A DNA stretch of 64,000 nt from positions 1 through 64,000 of the forward strand of contig CADEDY010000013.1 in the NCBI GenBank assembly GCA_902826215.1. Direction: 5' to 3'. Of the stretch, positions 25,047 to 34,700 are shown in pieces (within the stretch, counting starts at the first letter, position 1; the number at the start of each line of letters is the position of its first letter). The position numbers were made by a program, and so were the translations under genes. Source of the DNA: an uncultured Bacteroidota bacterium (lineage in GTDB: Bacteria; Bacteroidota; Bacteroidia; Flavobacteriales_F; PHOS-HE28). Under the pieces are notes generated by a model, which saw only the letters and a list, made by a program, of their open reading frames with translations, was not told the origin of the DNA and did no database searches.

Positions 25047-27071
25047 CTACTCCACCACTACCCGAACCACTTCACCCCTGACCGACCGCAACACATACAG
25101 CCCAACTTCGACACCGGAAATATCGACTGCATTCACCCCCGGCCGCAGCATCAACGATCGCATCCGTTGTCCAGCGCAATTGATCAGTTCCGCAGGGGTG
25201 TTTCGCGTACCGGGGAATTCAACGTTCAGGACGCCAGCAGCAGGGTTCGGCCATACGCTTATGGTTGCCCCTTGTTGTTCGGCAAGTCCCACGTTCAGCA
25301 CCACGACAACTGGCTCGGTGGTCCAAGCACATCCACCTGCATCGATGTATTCCAACTGATAGGTCCCGTTGCTCTCGGCGATGTGATATGGAGATCCTGC
25401 CGATGCCGGAAGCCCACCGAACAACCACAGCCACTCCTCCCCGCCTTCCACCCAAAGCGAATCGCCTTCCACCTGAATGACCAAAACCGGATCAACCGCT
25501 GCGGATACCTGCACCGTGTCAATGATGGCGTTCCCTTCGGCATCGGTCACCTCCACGATGTACTCTCCCTCACAAACATCCGTGATGAACGCGCTGGTTT
25601 CTCCAGTGCTCCACACGAAAGTGAAGGGTTCAGCACCACTGGCGAAGGCGTATGCCGTGCCGTTGCAAATGATAGGACAACTGGAGGTCCCATACGTGCT
25701 CACATCGAAGGTGGTGTCGGTGGCGGAGATCATCATGGCATCGCCGTTGGCAACATCATCGATGGTGGTATTGCCGTACGTGACGATGCCCCAGTAATAA
25801 CCACCGAAGTACAATTGGTGAGGCTCCTCCGCCTGCCGGTGGATGCAAAGAGGCACATCGCGTTGGTTGCCGCCGGCCTTCTTCGCCCATACCACATCGC
25901 CCTCACTATCCATCTTCAGGATCGCGATGTCCTCACCGCCGGAACTGGAAAGTGATGTGCCGAAGAAATCGACCGTGGCAAGGAACTGTACCGCTACGTA
26001 TGCATTGCCTTGGCCATCGGCAGCGGCGCTCCAACTCAGGTCGCGTTGCGTGGACCCGGTGCTCTTTCCCCATTGGTAGTTCCCGTCCGCATCGAACTTC
26101 AGGATCATGAAGTCATCGTTGCTGCTCACGGAAACAAGCGTGTCATCCGGTAGGTACATACTTCCCCAAAGCCTACCGACCATGAACACATTGCCCAGCG
26201 TATCTGCTGAGATGCCCATGCCTTCGTGGTCCCCGGAACCGTAGCTGTTCGCCCACAATGCGTTGCCGTCGAGGTCGCATGCCATTACGAATGCCTTGCC
26301 CGAGTTCGAGGTGTTGGAGATCGACAACCCGTCGAACTCGCCAACTGCGAAACTGAACTGCCCTGTAACGAACAAGCGATCATTCGCTACGCTGATGGAC
26401 CGCGCCGACTTGCTCTGGCCCAGTCCCGTGCTGATCTTGGCCCAATTCAAGGTTCCGGTGCTATCGTAGCTGGCCACGAATATTTGGCGTTGGTTGTTGT
26501 TCGTGATCTGAAGGGGATCGAAGCGCACGGTGGAACCGCCAACGAATCCTGTGATGAACACATCTCCTTCCGGCGAAACGGCGATACCACGCGCCTCATC
26601 GTTGGAACTGCTTCCGGCACGGCGCGCCCACAGGCATGTGCCATCCACATCATACCGGGCCAGGAAAATATCATCACCGACGTAAGACCCCAGTGTGATA
26701 TCGTCGCTGAAGTCCGCAGTTCCATTGTAACTCCCGGTGATGTAGATCCGGTCCTCCGCATCGATCGCGATGTTATATGCCAAAGCATCATCGAAGGTGA
26801 CCAGCACACTGCGCACCCACAAGCAATTGCCCGCTGGATCATACTTCGCCAACACCCCAGCGGTGTTGCTGCCCGTAGTGATGGTGCCGCAACCGAACTC
26901 GGAAGTCCCCCTCACACTCCCAGCCCAATACGCATTGCCCTGGCTGTCCGTGGCGATGCCATAGCACTGATCGACATTGCTGCCGTCGCCAGCGCTAACA
27001 GCCCAGTTCCATACTTGGGCTTCAAGGTGACCGAAGAGGAACAGACCGAAAAGGAGGACAAAGGATCGCAT
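25047..27071 (-). CDS. Secreted beta-propeller (SBBP-like) protein with SprB-type repeat and type A T9SS domain
   Basis: Starting at 27071 (a longer frame from 27110 adds residues before the signal peptide), the 674-residue product has a signal peptide ending HLEAQ. It has several blades of the SBBP kind (GNAYWAGSVRG, DRIYITGSYNG, GDVFITGFVGG, GNVFMVGRLWG), then a SprB-like repeat (EPFTFVWSTGETS...YIVEVTDAEG) near residue 490. The last 70 residues form a type A sorting domain (VWPNPAAGVLNVEF, VGLYVLRSV). It should be secreted through T9SS. Divergently transcribed from the ABC transporter ATPase gene. Confidence 0.87.
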   Translation of the reverse strand: MRSFVLLFGLFLFGHLEAQVWNWAVSAGDGSNVDQCYGIATDSQGNAYWAGSVRGTSEFGCGTITTGSNTAGVLAKYDPAGNCLWVRSVLVTFDDALAYNIAIDAEDRIYITGSYNGTADFSDDITLGSYVGDDIFLARYDVDGTCLWARRAGSSSNDEARGIAVSPEGDVFITGFVGGSTVRFDPLQITNNNQRQIFVASYDSTGTLNWAKISTGLGQSKSARSISVANDRLFVTGQFSFAVGEFDGLSISNTSNSGKAFVMACDLDGNALWANSYGSGDHEGMGISADTLGNVFMVGRLWGSMYLPDDTLVSVSSNDDFMILKFDADGNYQWGKSTGSTQRDLSWSAAADGQGNAYVAVQFLATVDFFGTSLSSSGGEDIAILKMDSEGDVVWAKKAGGNQRDVPLCIHRQAEEPHQLYFGGYYWGIVTYGNTTIDDVANGDAMMISATDTTFDVSTYGTSSCPIICNGTAYAFASGAEPFTFVWSTGETSAFITDVCEGEYIVEVTDAEGNAIIDTVQVSAAVDPVLVIQVEGDSLWVEGGEEWLWLFGGLPASAGSPYHIAESNGTYQLEYIDAGGCAWTTEPVVVVLNVGLAEQQGATISVWPNPAAGVLNVEFPGTRNTPAELINCAGQRMRSLMLRPGVNAVDISGVEVGLYVLRSVRGEVVRVVVE

Positions 27072-27220
27072 GGTCCAAAGATCGTACTCGCAACTTCGAC
27101 CGAGTAACAAAGAGACTTGCGGGCCGTCCTACCACAGACCCCGAAGTTCCACCGCTCGTGTATTCCGCCCGAGCGCCAACGGACTTTGGTGCATCTTCGT
27201 CGCCATCAACCCACTTCCGC

Positions 27221-28111
27221 ATGGACCTCATCATTTCCGGCCTCAGCAAGACCTACGGCAACGGCGTGAAAGCGCTGGATAACGTCAGCCTCACCATTCC
27301 TACCGGTATGTTCGGCTTGTTGGGTCCGAACGGTGCTGGAAAGAGCACGCTGATGCGGATCCTTGCCACGCTGCAAGAAGCGGATGCAGGAAGTGCCATG
27401 TTGGGAGACCTCGATGTGCTCAACAACAAGGAAGCCGTCCGTAAAGTGCTCGGCTATCTGCCGCAGGAATTCGGGGTGTATCCCCGCGTGAGTGCTTATC
27501 AGATGCTGGACCACATCGCCTTGCTAAAGGGGGTGACAAAAGGTGGTGAGCGCAAGGAACTGGTGGAAGCCCTGTTGCAGAAGGTGAACCTGTGGGAGCA
27601 TCGCAAGCGCCGGATCGCTGGCTTCAGCGGAGGTATGAAACAACGCTTCGGGATCGCGCAATCACTGATCGGCGAACCGAAGCTGATCATCGTGGATGAG
27701 CCCACGGCTGGCTTGGATCCCGGGGAACGCAACCGCTTCTACAACCTGCTCACCGAGATCGGCGAGAACGTGGTGGTGATCCTCAGCACGCACATCGTAC
27801 AGGATGTGCAGGAGCTGTGCAGCAAGATGGCGATCATCAACAAGGGCAAATTGCTCTTCGCCGGTTCGCCAAATGATGCGCTGCGTGAGATCGATGGACG
27901 CGTGTGGGAGAAGACGATCACGAAATCCGAACTGGAGCAATACACCAAAGCACATCAGCTCATCAGCAACAAGCTCGTCGCTGGCAAGCCCGTGATCCAT
28001 GTGCTGGGTGACCACGCACCCGCTGAAGGCTTCTTGAAGACCGCCCCCACCTTGGAGGATGTGTTCTTCACGCACATCTCATCCGACATGACAACTCCTG
28101 TACACGCATGA
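27221..28111 (+). CDS. ABC transporter ATP-binding protein
   Basis: The 296-residue protein begins MDLIISGLSKTYGNG. It has Walker A (GPNGAGKST), Q-loop (YLPQEFG), signature (FSGGMKQR), Walker B (LIIVDEP) and H-loop (STHI) motifs. A C-terminal extension of about 80 residues is typical of ABC-2 type exporter ATPases. The start at 27221 is chosen by homology to the family opening; the upstream in-frame extension from 27158 lacks support. It overlaps the fused permease/peptidase gene by 4 bp (ATGA), so the two form one transporter. Confidence 0.93.
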   Translation: MDLIISGLSKTYGNGVKALDNVSLTIPTGMFGLLGPNGAGKSTLMRILATLQEADAGSAMLGDLDVLNNKEAVRKVLGYLPQEFGVYPRVSAYQMLDHIALLKGVTKGGERKELVEALLQKVNLWEHRKRRIAGFSGGMKQRFGIAQSLIGEPKLIIVDEPTAGLDPGERNRFYNLLTEIGENVVVILSTHIVQDVQELCSKMAIINKGKLLFAGSPNDALREIDGRVWEKTITKSELEQYTKAHQLISNKLVAGKPVIHVLGDHAPAEGFLKTAPTLEDVFFTHISSDMTTPVHA

Positions 28112-31100
28112 TCGGTCGTCTCTTCCTCTTCGAAGTGCGCTATTGGCTGCGTCAGCCGATGGTGTACATCTTCTTCGCGTTGCTCGGGTTGATGTGTGGC
28201 GCGGCGGTTGCCGTGGACAACATTCAGATCGGTGGCAGCATCGGCAGCGTCTACCGCAACGCCCCCGAAGTGATCTACAACTTCAGTGGCGCCATGTCCT
28301 TCTTGGGACTTTTGATGGTGACCGCTTTCGTGAACGGCACTGCGATCCGCGACTTCGCGAGCAATACTCAACAGATCGCCTTCAGCACACCGATCAAGAA
28401 GCACCAATACCTGATCGGCAAGTTCTTGGGCAGCACGTTCATTGCCTTGATCCCGATGCTCGGCATCAACATCGGCATCATCGTGGGCAGCTGGTGGCCT
28501 ACGATCGATCCGGTGCGGTTGGGACCCACGCTCCTGTCCGCGCACGTTTCGGCATTCACAATGATCATCCTGCCGAACGTGCTGTTCACGTCCGCTGTGA
28601 TCTTCGCGGTGGCGATCCTTTTGCGCAGTTCGATCGCTTCGTTCATCAGTGGCATCGTGCTCCTTGTCGGTTACCTCATCGCGCAAAGTTTGATGTCCGG
28701 CTTAGAGAACGAAGTGACCGGAGCGATGCTTGACCCCTTCGGATTGAACGCCCTGGACCAAGTGACGAAATACTGGACCGTGAGCGAGAAGAATGCCCTG
28801 ATGCTTCCTACATCCGGGGTGCTGCTATGGAATCGTCTACTGTGGATCGCCGTGTCCATCGGCATCTTCATTTTCGGCTACCTGCGGTTCAGTTTCCACG
28901 ACCGTAAACAGAAAGCAAAAATGATCTTGGAAGAACGTGCGCAAGCCGTTCAACCCGCAGTCGCATTGCCCGTGGTCTCTAGGACCTACACCGCAGGTGA
29001 TCGTTGGAAACAACTGCGCGACCAGATCGGCATGGACCTCAAACGCATCGTGACCGGTGGCGTGTTCATCATCACCATGTTGCTCGGCTTGGCACAAATG
29101 ATCACGTCGCTGTCCTTCGTGACCAGCATGTACGATAACGTGACCTACCCTGTCACCTACAACGTGGCAGACCTGCTCTCCGGGTCGTTGTTCATCTTCA
29201 TCATCATCATCGTCACCTACTATGCTGGCGACTTGATCTGGAAGGACCGCGAGGCCCGCATCAACGACATCAAGGATGCCCTACCCACGCCAAGCTGGCT
29301 GCCGCTCGTCGGCAACTTCGCAACGATGATGGTGTTGCTGCTCGTGGTCCAGTTGATCGCGATGCTGGCCGGGATCATCACCCAAGCGCTCAATGGGTAC
29401 GCCCACTTCGAAGTGGATGTGTACCTACTGTATCTGATCGTTCCACAATTGCTTCTGTTCGGGTTCTACACCATGCTGGCGTTGTGCATCCACACGCTGG
29501 TTCCGAACAAGTACATGGGCTACTTTGCGTTCATCCTGATGATCGTGCTCAACCTCTTCCTGTGGAGCGGGGTCGACGTCGAAAGCAACTTGGTGAAGCT
29601 GAATGGCACCACCGGCATCCGATATTCCGATATGGCACGTTTCGGACCGTTCATCAAAGGGTGGATCTTCTTCCGCGTGTACTGGTGGATGTTCGGTGCG
29701 ATCTTGCTCTTCATTGCCTTCCTTTTCGCCGTGCGCGGGAGGGAGAGTGGAGCCGGATGGCGCTTACGCATGGCCGGTGCCAAGCTGAAGAAGAATTGGG
29801 CGATCGCGCTTCCGCTGTTGGCAGGTTGGCTGTTGCTGGGTGGTTGGGGCTATTACAACACCAAGGTGCTGAATACCTACAATACCAGCGATCAGCAAGA
29901 GGAATTGCAAGTGCGCTACGAGAAGGACTACAAGCGCTTCGACGGCATTCCGCAGCCACACTACACCGATCTGGACTTCACCATCGATCTGGTGCCGGAA
30001 GAACGCAGCCTCACGTTCAACGTAGCGATCACCACGGTGAACAAGTCCGCTGTGGCCATCGATAGCCTTCACCTGAACTTGCCGGATAAGCACGTGATCA
30101 TTGAGATCCCCGGTGCGGAATTGGTGAAGAATGACGAGGACCTCGACTACCGCATCTACAAACTGGACCCGCCGCTGGCACCGGGGACGGAATTGAAGTT
30201 CATCGCGAAAGGGGCGTACAAGCCAGAGGGCTTTGAGAACTCGGTCTCCTTCGTGCAACTGGTGAACAACGGCACCTTCTTCAACAACATGAACCTGATC
30301 CCGGTGATCGGGTACACCACACAGAACGAACTCAGCGACCGCAACGATCGTCGCAAACATGGGCTTCCGACAAAGGAACAAATGCAGCCCTTGAACGCTG
30401 ATCCAGCCAAACGCATGCACACCTATCTGATGCATAACAGCGATTGGGTGAACGTGCATACGACGATCAGCACAGCGCCGGACCAGATCGCAGTTGCGCC
30501 TGGTTCGCTGAAGAAGGAATGGAAGGAGAATGGCAGGAACTACTTCCAGTACGAACTCGATCACAAGAGCATGAACTTCTACTCGTTCCTGAGCGCACGG
30601 TATGAAGTGGCACGCGAGAAATGGACCTCACCTGCCGGTGGCGATCCGATCGACGTGGAAGTGTATTACCACAAGGCACACGAAGCGAACGTGCCGCGCA
30701 TGCTCAACAGCATGAAGAAGGCCTTGACCTATTACACGGAGAATTTCGGTCCGTACATGCACAAGCAGGTGCGCATCCTGGAGTTCCCGCGCTACTTCAG
30801 TTTCGCGCAAGCCTTCCCCGGCACCATGCCGTACAGCGAGAGCATCGGCTTCATCACGGACCTTTCCGCGGAGGAGGACATCGACATGGTGTTCTACGTG
30901 GTCGCACACGAAATGGGCCACCAATACTGGGCGCACCAAGTGATCGGTGCCGACATGCAGGGCGCTACGCTACTCAGTGAAAGCATGTCCCAATACAGTT
31001 CGTTGATGGTGATGGAAAAGGAATACGGACGCGACAAGATGCGCCAGTTCCTGAAGCTCGAAAGCGATAAGTACCAACGTGCGCGCGGCGGCGAGACGGA

Positions 31101-31692
31101 ACGCGAACAGCCGATCCTGCAGGTGGAGAACCAAGGCTACATCCACTACAACAAAGGCAGCGTGGTGCTCTATGGCATGCGCGAGTTCATCGGAGAGGAT
31201 ACCTTGAACAAGGCCTTCCGGGCCCTTGTGGATTCCTTCGCCTACGGCGCACCACCCTACCCCACTTCGCTGGACATGTACCGCGAGTTGGAGAAGGTGA
31301 CCCCGGACAGCTTGACCTACCTGCTGGAGGATCACTTCAAGTACATCACCCTCTACAACAACCGCATGCTTACCGCCAAAGCGCAAAAGGCCCAGGATGG
31401 CATGTACGATGTGACCATGACTTTCACTTGCGAGAAGAACCACGCCGACAGCCTCGGCAACGAGACGAAGGTGTCCATGAACGACTGGATCGATATCGGT
31501 CTCCTGGCCGAGGAGAAGAGCGATAAGGAGGAAGGTGAGATCCTGGTGCAGCAACGCATGCGGTTGAAGGATGGCGAGAACACGGTCACACTGCGCAGCA
31601 GGGAATTGCCGGTGAAGGCCATGATCGACCCGATGCACTTGTTCTTCGATCGGGTGCCGGATGATAATGGGAAGGATGTGGAGGTTGAGTGA
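28108..31692 (+). CDS. ABC-2 type permease fused to M1-family metallopeptidase
   Basis: The 1194-residue protein has an N-terminal ABC-2 permease half (to about residue 600, around twelve hydrophobic helices including two six-helix blocks). An extracytoplasmic M1 aminopeptidase-like domain follows. The zinc site is HEMGH (934-938) with a further Glu at 958 in LLSESMSQ, giving 19 residues between where classical M1 enzymes have 18. This fusion is known in Bacteroidota as 'ABC transporter permease/M1 family aminopeptidase'. The ATPase gene directly upstream supplies energy. The transported substrate is unknown, possibly a peptide trimmed outside the membrane. Confidence 0.9.
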   Translation: MIGRLFLFEVRYWLRQPMVYIFFALLGLMCGAAVAVDNIQIGGSIGSVYRNAPEVIYNFSGAMSFLGLLMVTAFVNGTAIRDFASNTQQIAFSTPIKKHQYLIGKFLGSTFIALIPMLGINIGIIVGSWWPTIDPVRLGPTLLSAHVSAFTMIILPNVLFTSAVIFAVAILLRSSIASFISGIVLLVGYLIAQSLMSGLENEVTGAMLDPFGLNALDQVTKYWTVSEKNALMLPTSGVLLWNRLLWIAVSIGIFIFGYLRFSFHDRKQKAKMILEERAQAVQPAVALPVVSRTYTAGDRWKQLRDQIGMDLKRIVTGGVFIITMLLGLAQMITSLSFVTSMYDNVTYPVTYNVADLLSGSLFIFIIIIVTYYAGDLIWKDREARINDIKDALPTPSWLPLVGNFATMMVLLLVVQLIAMLAGIITQALNGYAHFEVDVYLLYLIVPQLLLFGFYTMLALCIHTLVPNKYMGYFAFILMIVLNLFLWSGVDVESNLVKLNGTTGIRYSDMARFGPFIKGWIFFRVYWWMFGAILLFIAFLFAVRGRESGAGWRLRMAGAKLKKNWAIALPLLAGWLLLGGWGYYNTKVLNTYNTSDQQEELQVRYEKDYKRFDGIPQPHYTDLDFTIDLVPEERSLTFNVAITTVNKSAVAIDSLHLNLPDKHVIIEIPGAELVKNDEDLDYRIYKLDPPLAPGTELKFIAKGAYKPEGFENSVSFVQLVNNGTFFNNMNLIPVIGYTTQNELSDRNDRRKHGLPTKEQMQPLNADPAKRMHTYLMHNSDWVNVHTTISTAPDQIAVAPGSLKKEWKENGRNYFQYELDHKSMNFYSFLSARYEVAREKWTSPAGGDPIDVEVYYHKAHEANVPRMLNSMKKALTYYTENFGPYMHKQVRILEFPRYFSFAQAFPGTMPYSESIGFITDLSAEEDIDMVFYVVAHEMGHQYWAHQVIGADMQGATLLSESMSQYSSLMVMEKEYGRDKMRQFLKLESDKYQRARGGETEREQPILQVENQGYIHYNKGSVVLYGMREFIGEDTLNKAFRALVDSFAYGAPPYPTSLDMYRELEKVTPDSLTYLLEDHFKYITLYNNRMLTAKAQKAQDGMYDVTMTFTCEKNHADSLGNETKVSMNDWIDIGLLAEEKSDKEEGEILVQQRMRLKDGENTVTLRSRELPVKAMIDPMHLFFDRVPDDNGKDVEVE

Positions 31693-31694
31693 CA

Positions 31695-31730
31695 GGGAGT
31701 AAGTGCGACGCATGCATCGCCCTTACTCCC
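31695..31730. terminator. Hairpin between convergent permease/peptidase and dnaE genes
   Basis: GGGAGTAAG (31695-31703) pairs with CTTACTCCC (31722-31730), extended after one mismatch by GCGA/TCGC. It lies at the junction of convergent genes and overlaps the end of dnaE. It lacks a T-run, so its efficiency as a terminator is uncertain. Confidence 0.5.
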
Positions 31731-34700
31731 CATACCGCGGATCCGGCTTCCACGGTAGCTTCTCCACGTATTGCGTGCGCAACGAGTAGTGCCCGAACTC
31801 CTCTTCCACGTAGCCCTTCAGAATGTACACGCCGCGTCCACGGAACGGGTACTGCGCCGCCACCGATGGGAACTGCGTACTGTCCCAAAAGTCGCCGGCC
31901 GGATCGATGAAGGAACCGAAGCTCATGTACGATCCGCTGTTCGTGGTGGTGGTCTTCACGTGGATCATGTAGCCGAGCATGGTCACGCGTTGGCCTTTGT
32001 GGGCGGGCATCTCCTTGGCGGCGATCACTGATAGTCGACCCAGTGGGTCGACGGTACAGGTACCCGGGGTGACGTTATCAGGTGACAGCTTACCCATCAA
32101 ACGACCATCGCGCCCCACCATCGGGAAGCGGTTGCCGACAGCGGGCACCTGATCCACCAACGTGAATGGATCACGCAGTGGGAAGCCGAGCAACTCCAAC
32201 TCATCGTAGGCATCGGCCAGCGGGTAGTGCTTCAGTTCGGGCAACTTCGGTTCTTCGACTTTTGTGACGAAGAGGTCACCGTCGGTGGATGCGTTCGATG
32301 GTCCCCGGTGCATCAGGGTGAGGTCCCAGAGCAGGCCCGGCTTGCTTTTACCGGTGAAGCGCAAGGCCCCCACGCGGATGAGGATGCGCGCCTGCTCCAC
32401 GTGCAAAGGCACACGACGGATCAGGTCCTGTAGATCATGATAAAGTCCGTTGCGACGGCGCTCGTTGAGGACCAATTGCACCACTTCGCTGTTGAGGCTT
32501 TTGATGTTTCCGAGGCCCAATACGATATATGCCTTTGGCTTCTGGCTACTGGCCACTGGCTGCTCTGTGCATTGGCTAGAGGCCAGCAGCCAAGGGCCAG
32601 GAGCGTGCAACGAACACAACTCCTCGCTGCGATTGATGCACGGTGCCTCGACCACCGCTCCTGCGCGTTTCGCCTCGTGCAGGTAGAACTCCGTGCGGTA
32701 GAATCCGCCGAAATTGTTCGCCACGGCCACCATGAATTCCAGCGGGTAGTGTGCTTTCAAGTAAAGGCTCTGGTAGCTCTCCACGGCATAGCTCGCGCTG
32801 TGACCTTTCGCGAAACTGAAGCTGGCGAAGCTTTCGATCTGCCGCCATACTTCTTCCGGCTGGCCCGCCGGATAGCCCTTCGTGCTGCAGTTGGCGAAGA
32901 ACTGCTTCTTCACCAGTTTGAATTCCGGACGATCGCGGTAACGGATGTTCATGCCCCGGCGCACCTGGTCCGCTTCTTCCAGATCGAGTCCTGCGTACTG
33001 GCTCACCACGCGCAGCACATCCTCCTGGTACACCATCACGCCGTAGGTCTCGGGCATGATGTCGTACAGTTCCTTCGGCGCCTGCTTGCGACGCTCCAGG
33101 TCGTTGTGGCGCAACAGGTATTCGCGCATCATGCCGCTCTCCGCCACTCCCGGACGAATGATACTGCTCGCCGCGACCAACCCGAGGTAATCGTCCACCT
33201 TCAACTTCTTCAGCAGCATGCGCATGGCCGGGCTCTCCACATAGAAACAGCCGATGGTGTTGCCTTTGCGGATCAATTCCTTGATGGCCGGGTCTTCTTT
33301 GAAAAGGGCGATGTCGTGGATGTCCACCGCCGGCGGGCGTAATTCAGAATTCAGAATTTTGAATGTAGAATTCAGAACCGAATGCGCACTACTAGCGAGC
33401 GCAGCGTTACTTTCTCGTTCCGGTTCTGCAACGATGCTACTACGGTCGGTGCCAGTTGCACAATGCTTGGTGGGGACCGTTCTACATTCTTCATTCTGCA
33501 TTCTACATTCTACATTCCCTTTTGGGCCATTCACCATCTCCACCGCATCGCGTATGTGCCCCAGCCCGCGCTGGCTGAGCAGATCGAACTTGTGCAGGCC
33601 GAGATCCTCCGCTTCCAGCATGCTGAACTGCGTGACCGGAAAGCCTTTCGGCGGACGGTGCAACGCGGTGTAGTGCGTCACCGGCTTGTCCGTGATGACG
33701 ATGCCGCCCGCGTGGATGCCGAAATGGTGCGGCATGCCGATGAGCAACTTGCCGTAACGGATCACCGCTTGCGCCACCTTGTCCAGGTCCGCGCTGGTGG
33801 CATGCGAACTGGGGCGACCGCGCGCGTAGTAGCCGTGGCTGCCTTCGCTCAGCGCATCGATCTCTTCCGGCGGTAAGCCGACCGCCTTGCCCAACTCTCG
33901 GATGGCACCGCGCCATTGAAAGGTGGTGTACGTGGCGATCTGCGCCGCGTGGATGTTGCCGACACCTTCGCCGTTGTACTTGTCGAAGACATACCGGTAC
34001 ACTTCGTCGCGGTCCTTCCAACTGAAGTCGATGTCGAAGTCGGGTGGTTTCTTGCGCGCCGTGCTGATGAAGCGCTCGAAGTAGAGGTCCAACTCGATCG
34101 GGTCCACATCGGTGATGCCCAAGCAGTACGCCACCAAGCTGTTGGCACCACTCCCCCGCCCCACGTGGAAGTAGCCCTTGCTGCGCGCGAAACGAACGAT
34201 GTCCTGGTTGATCAGGAAGTAGCTGATGAAGTTCATGCGTTCGATCACATCCAACTCGTGGTGCATGCGCGCGATCACCTTGGGCGCCGCGTTCGGGTAA
34301 CGGTAACGCAGGCCCACCAAGGTGTCGCTGTGCAGCCGCTCGCGGTCCAATGCTTCGCTCGTGCCGAAGACCTTGCGTGTCTTGTCCGAACTATCGAAGG
34401 TGATGCTGCATTGCTCCAACAAACGCTCGGTGTGCTGCACCAGCTGAGGGAAGTCTTGATACATGCGGTGCACGTCCTCTTCACTGCGGAAGACCTCCTC
34501 CGGTGCGGCGAGTTCCTCCGGCGGCACCATGCTCACCACCGTGTTCTTGGCCATGGTGCGCAACAAGCGGTGCGTGTTGTGGTCACGCTTGTGGCGGAAG
34601 GTGACGGGCAACAAGGCCACGAGATCCTGCGTGCGTTTCGACCACGGACTGAAGGGCAAGCGCGTGAGGTCGCGCGGGGCGATGCCGATGCGTTCGTTCG

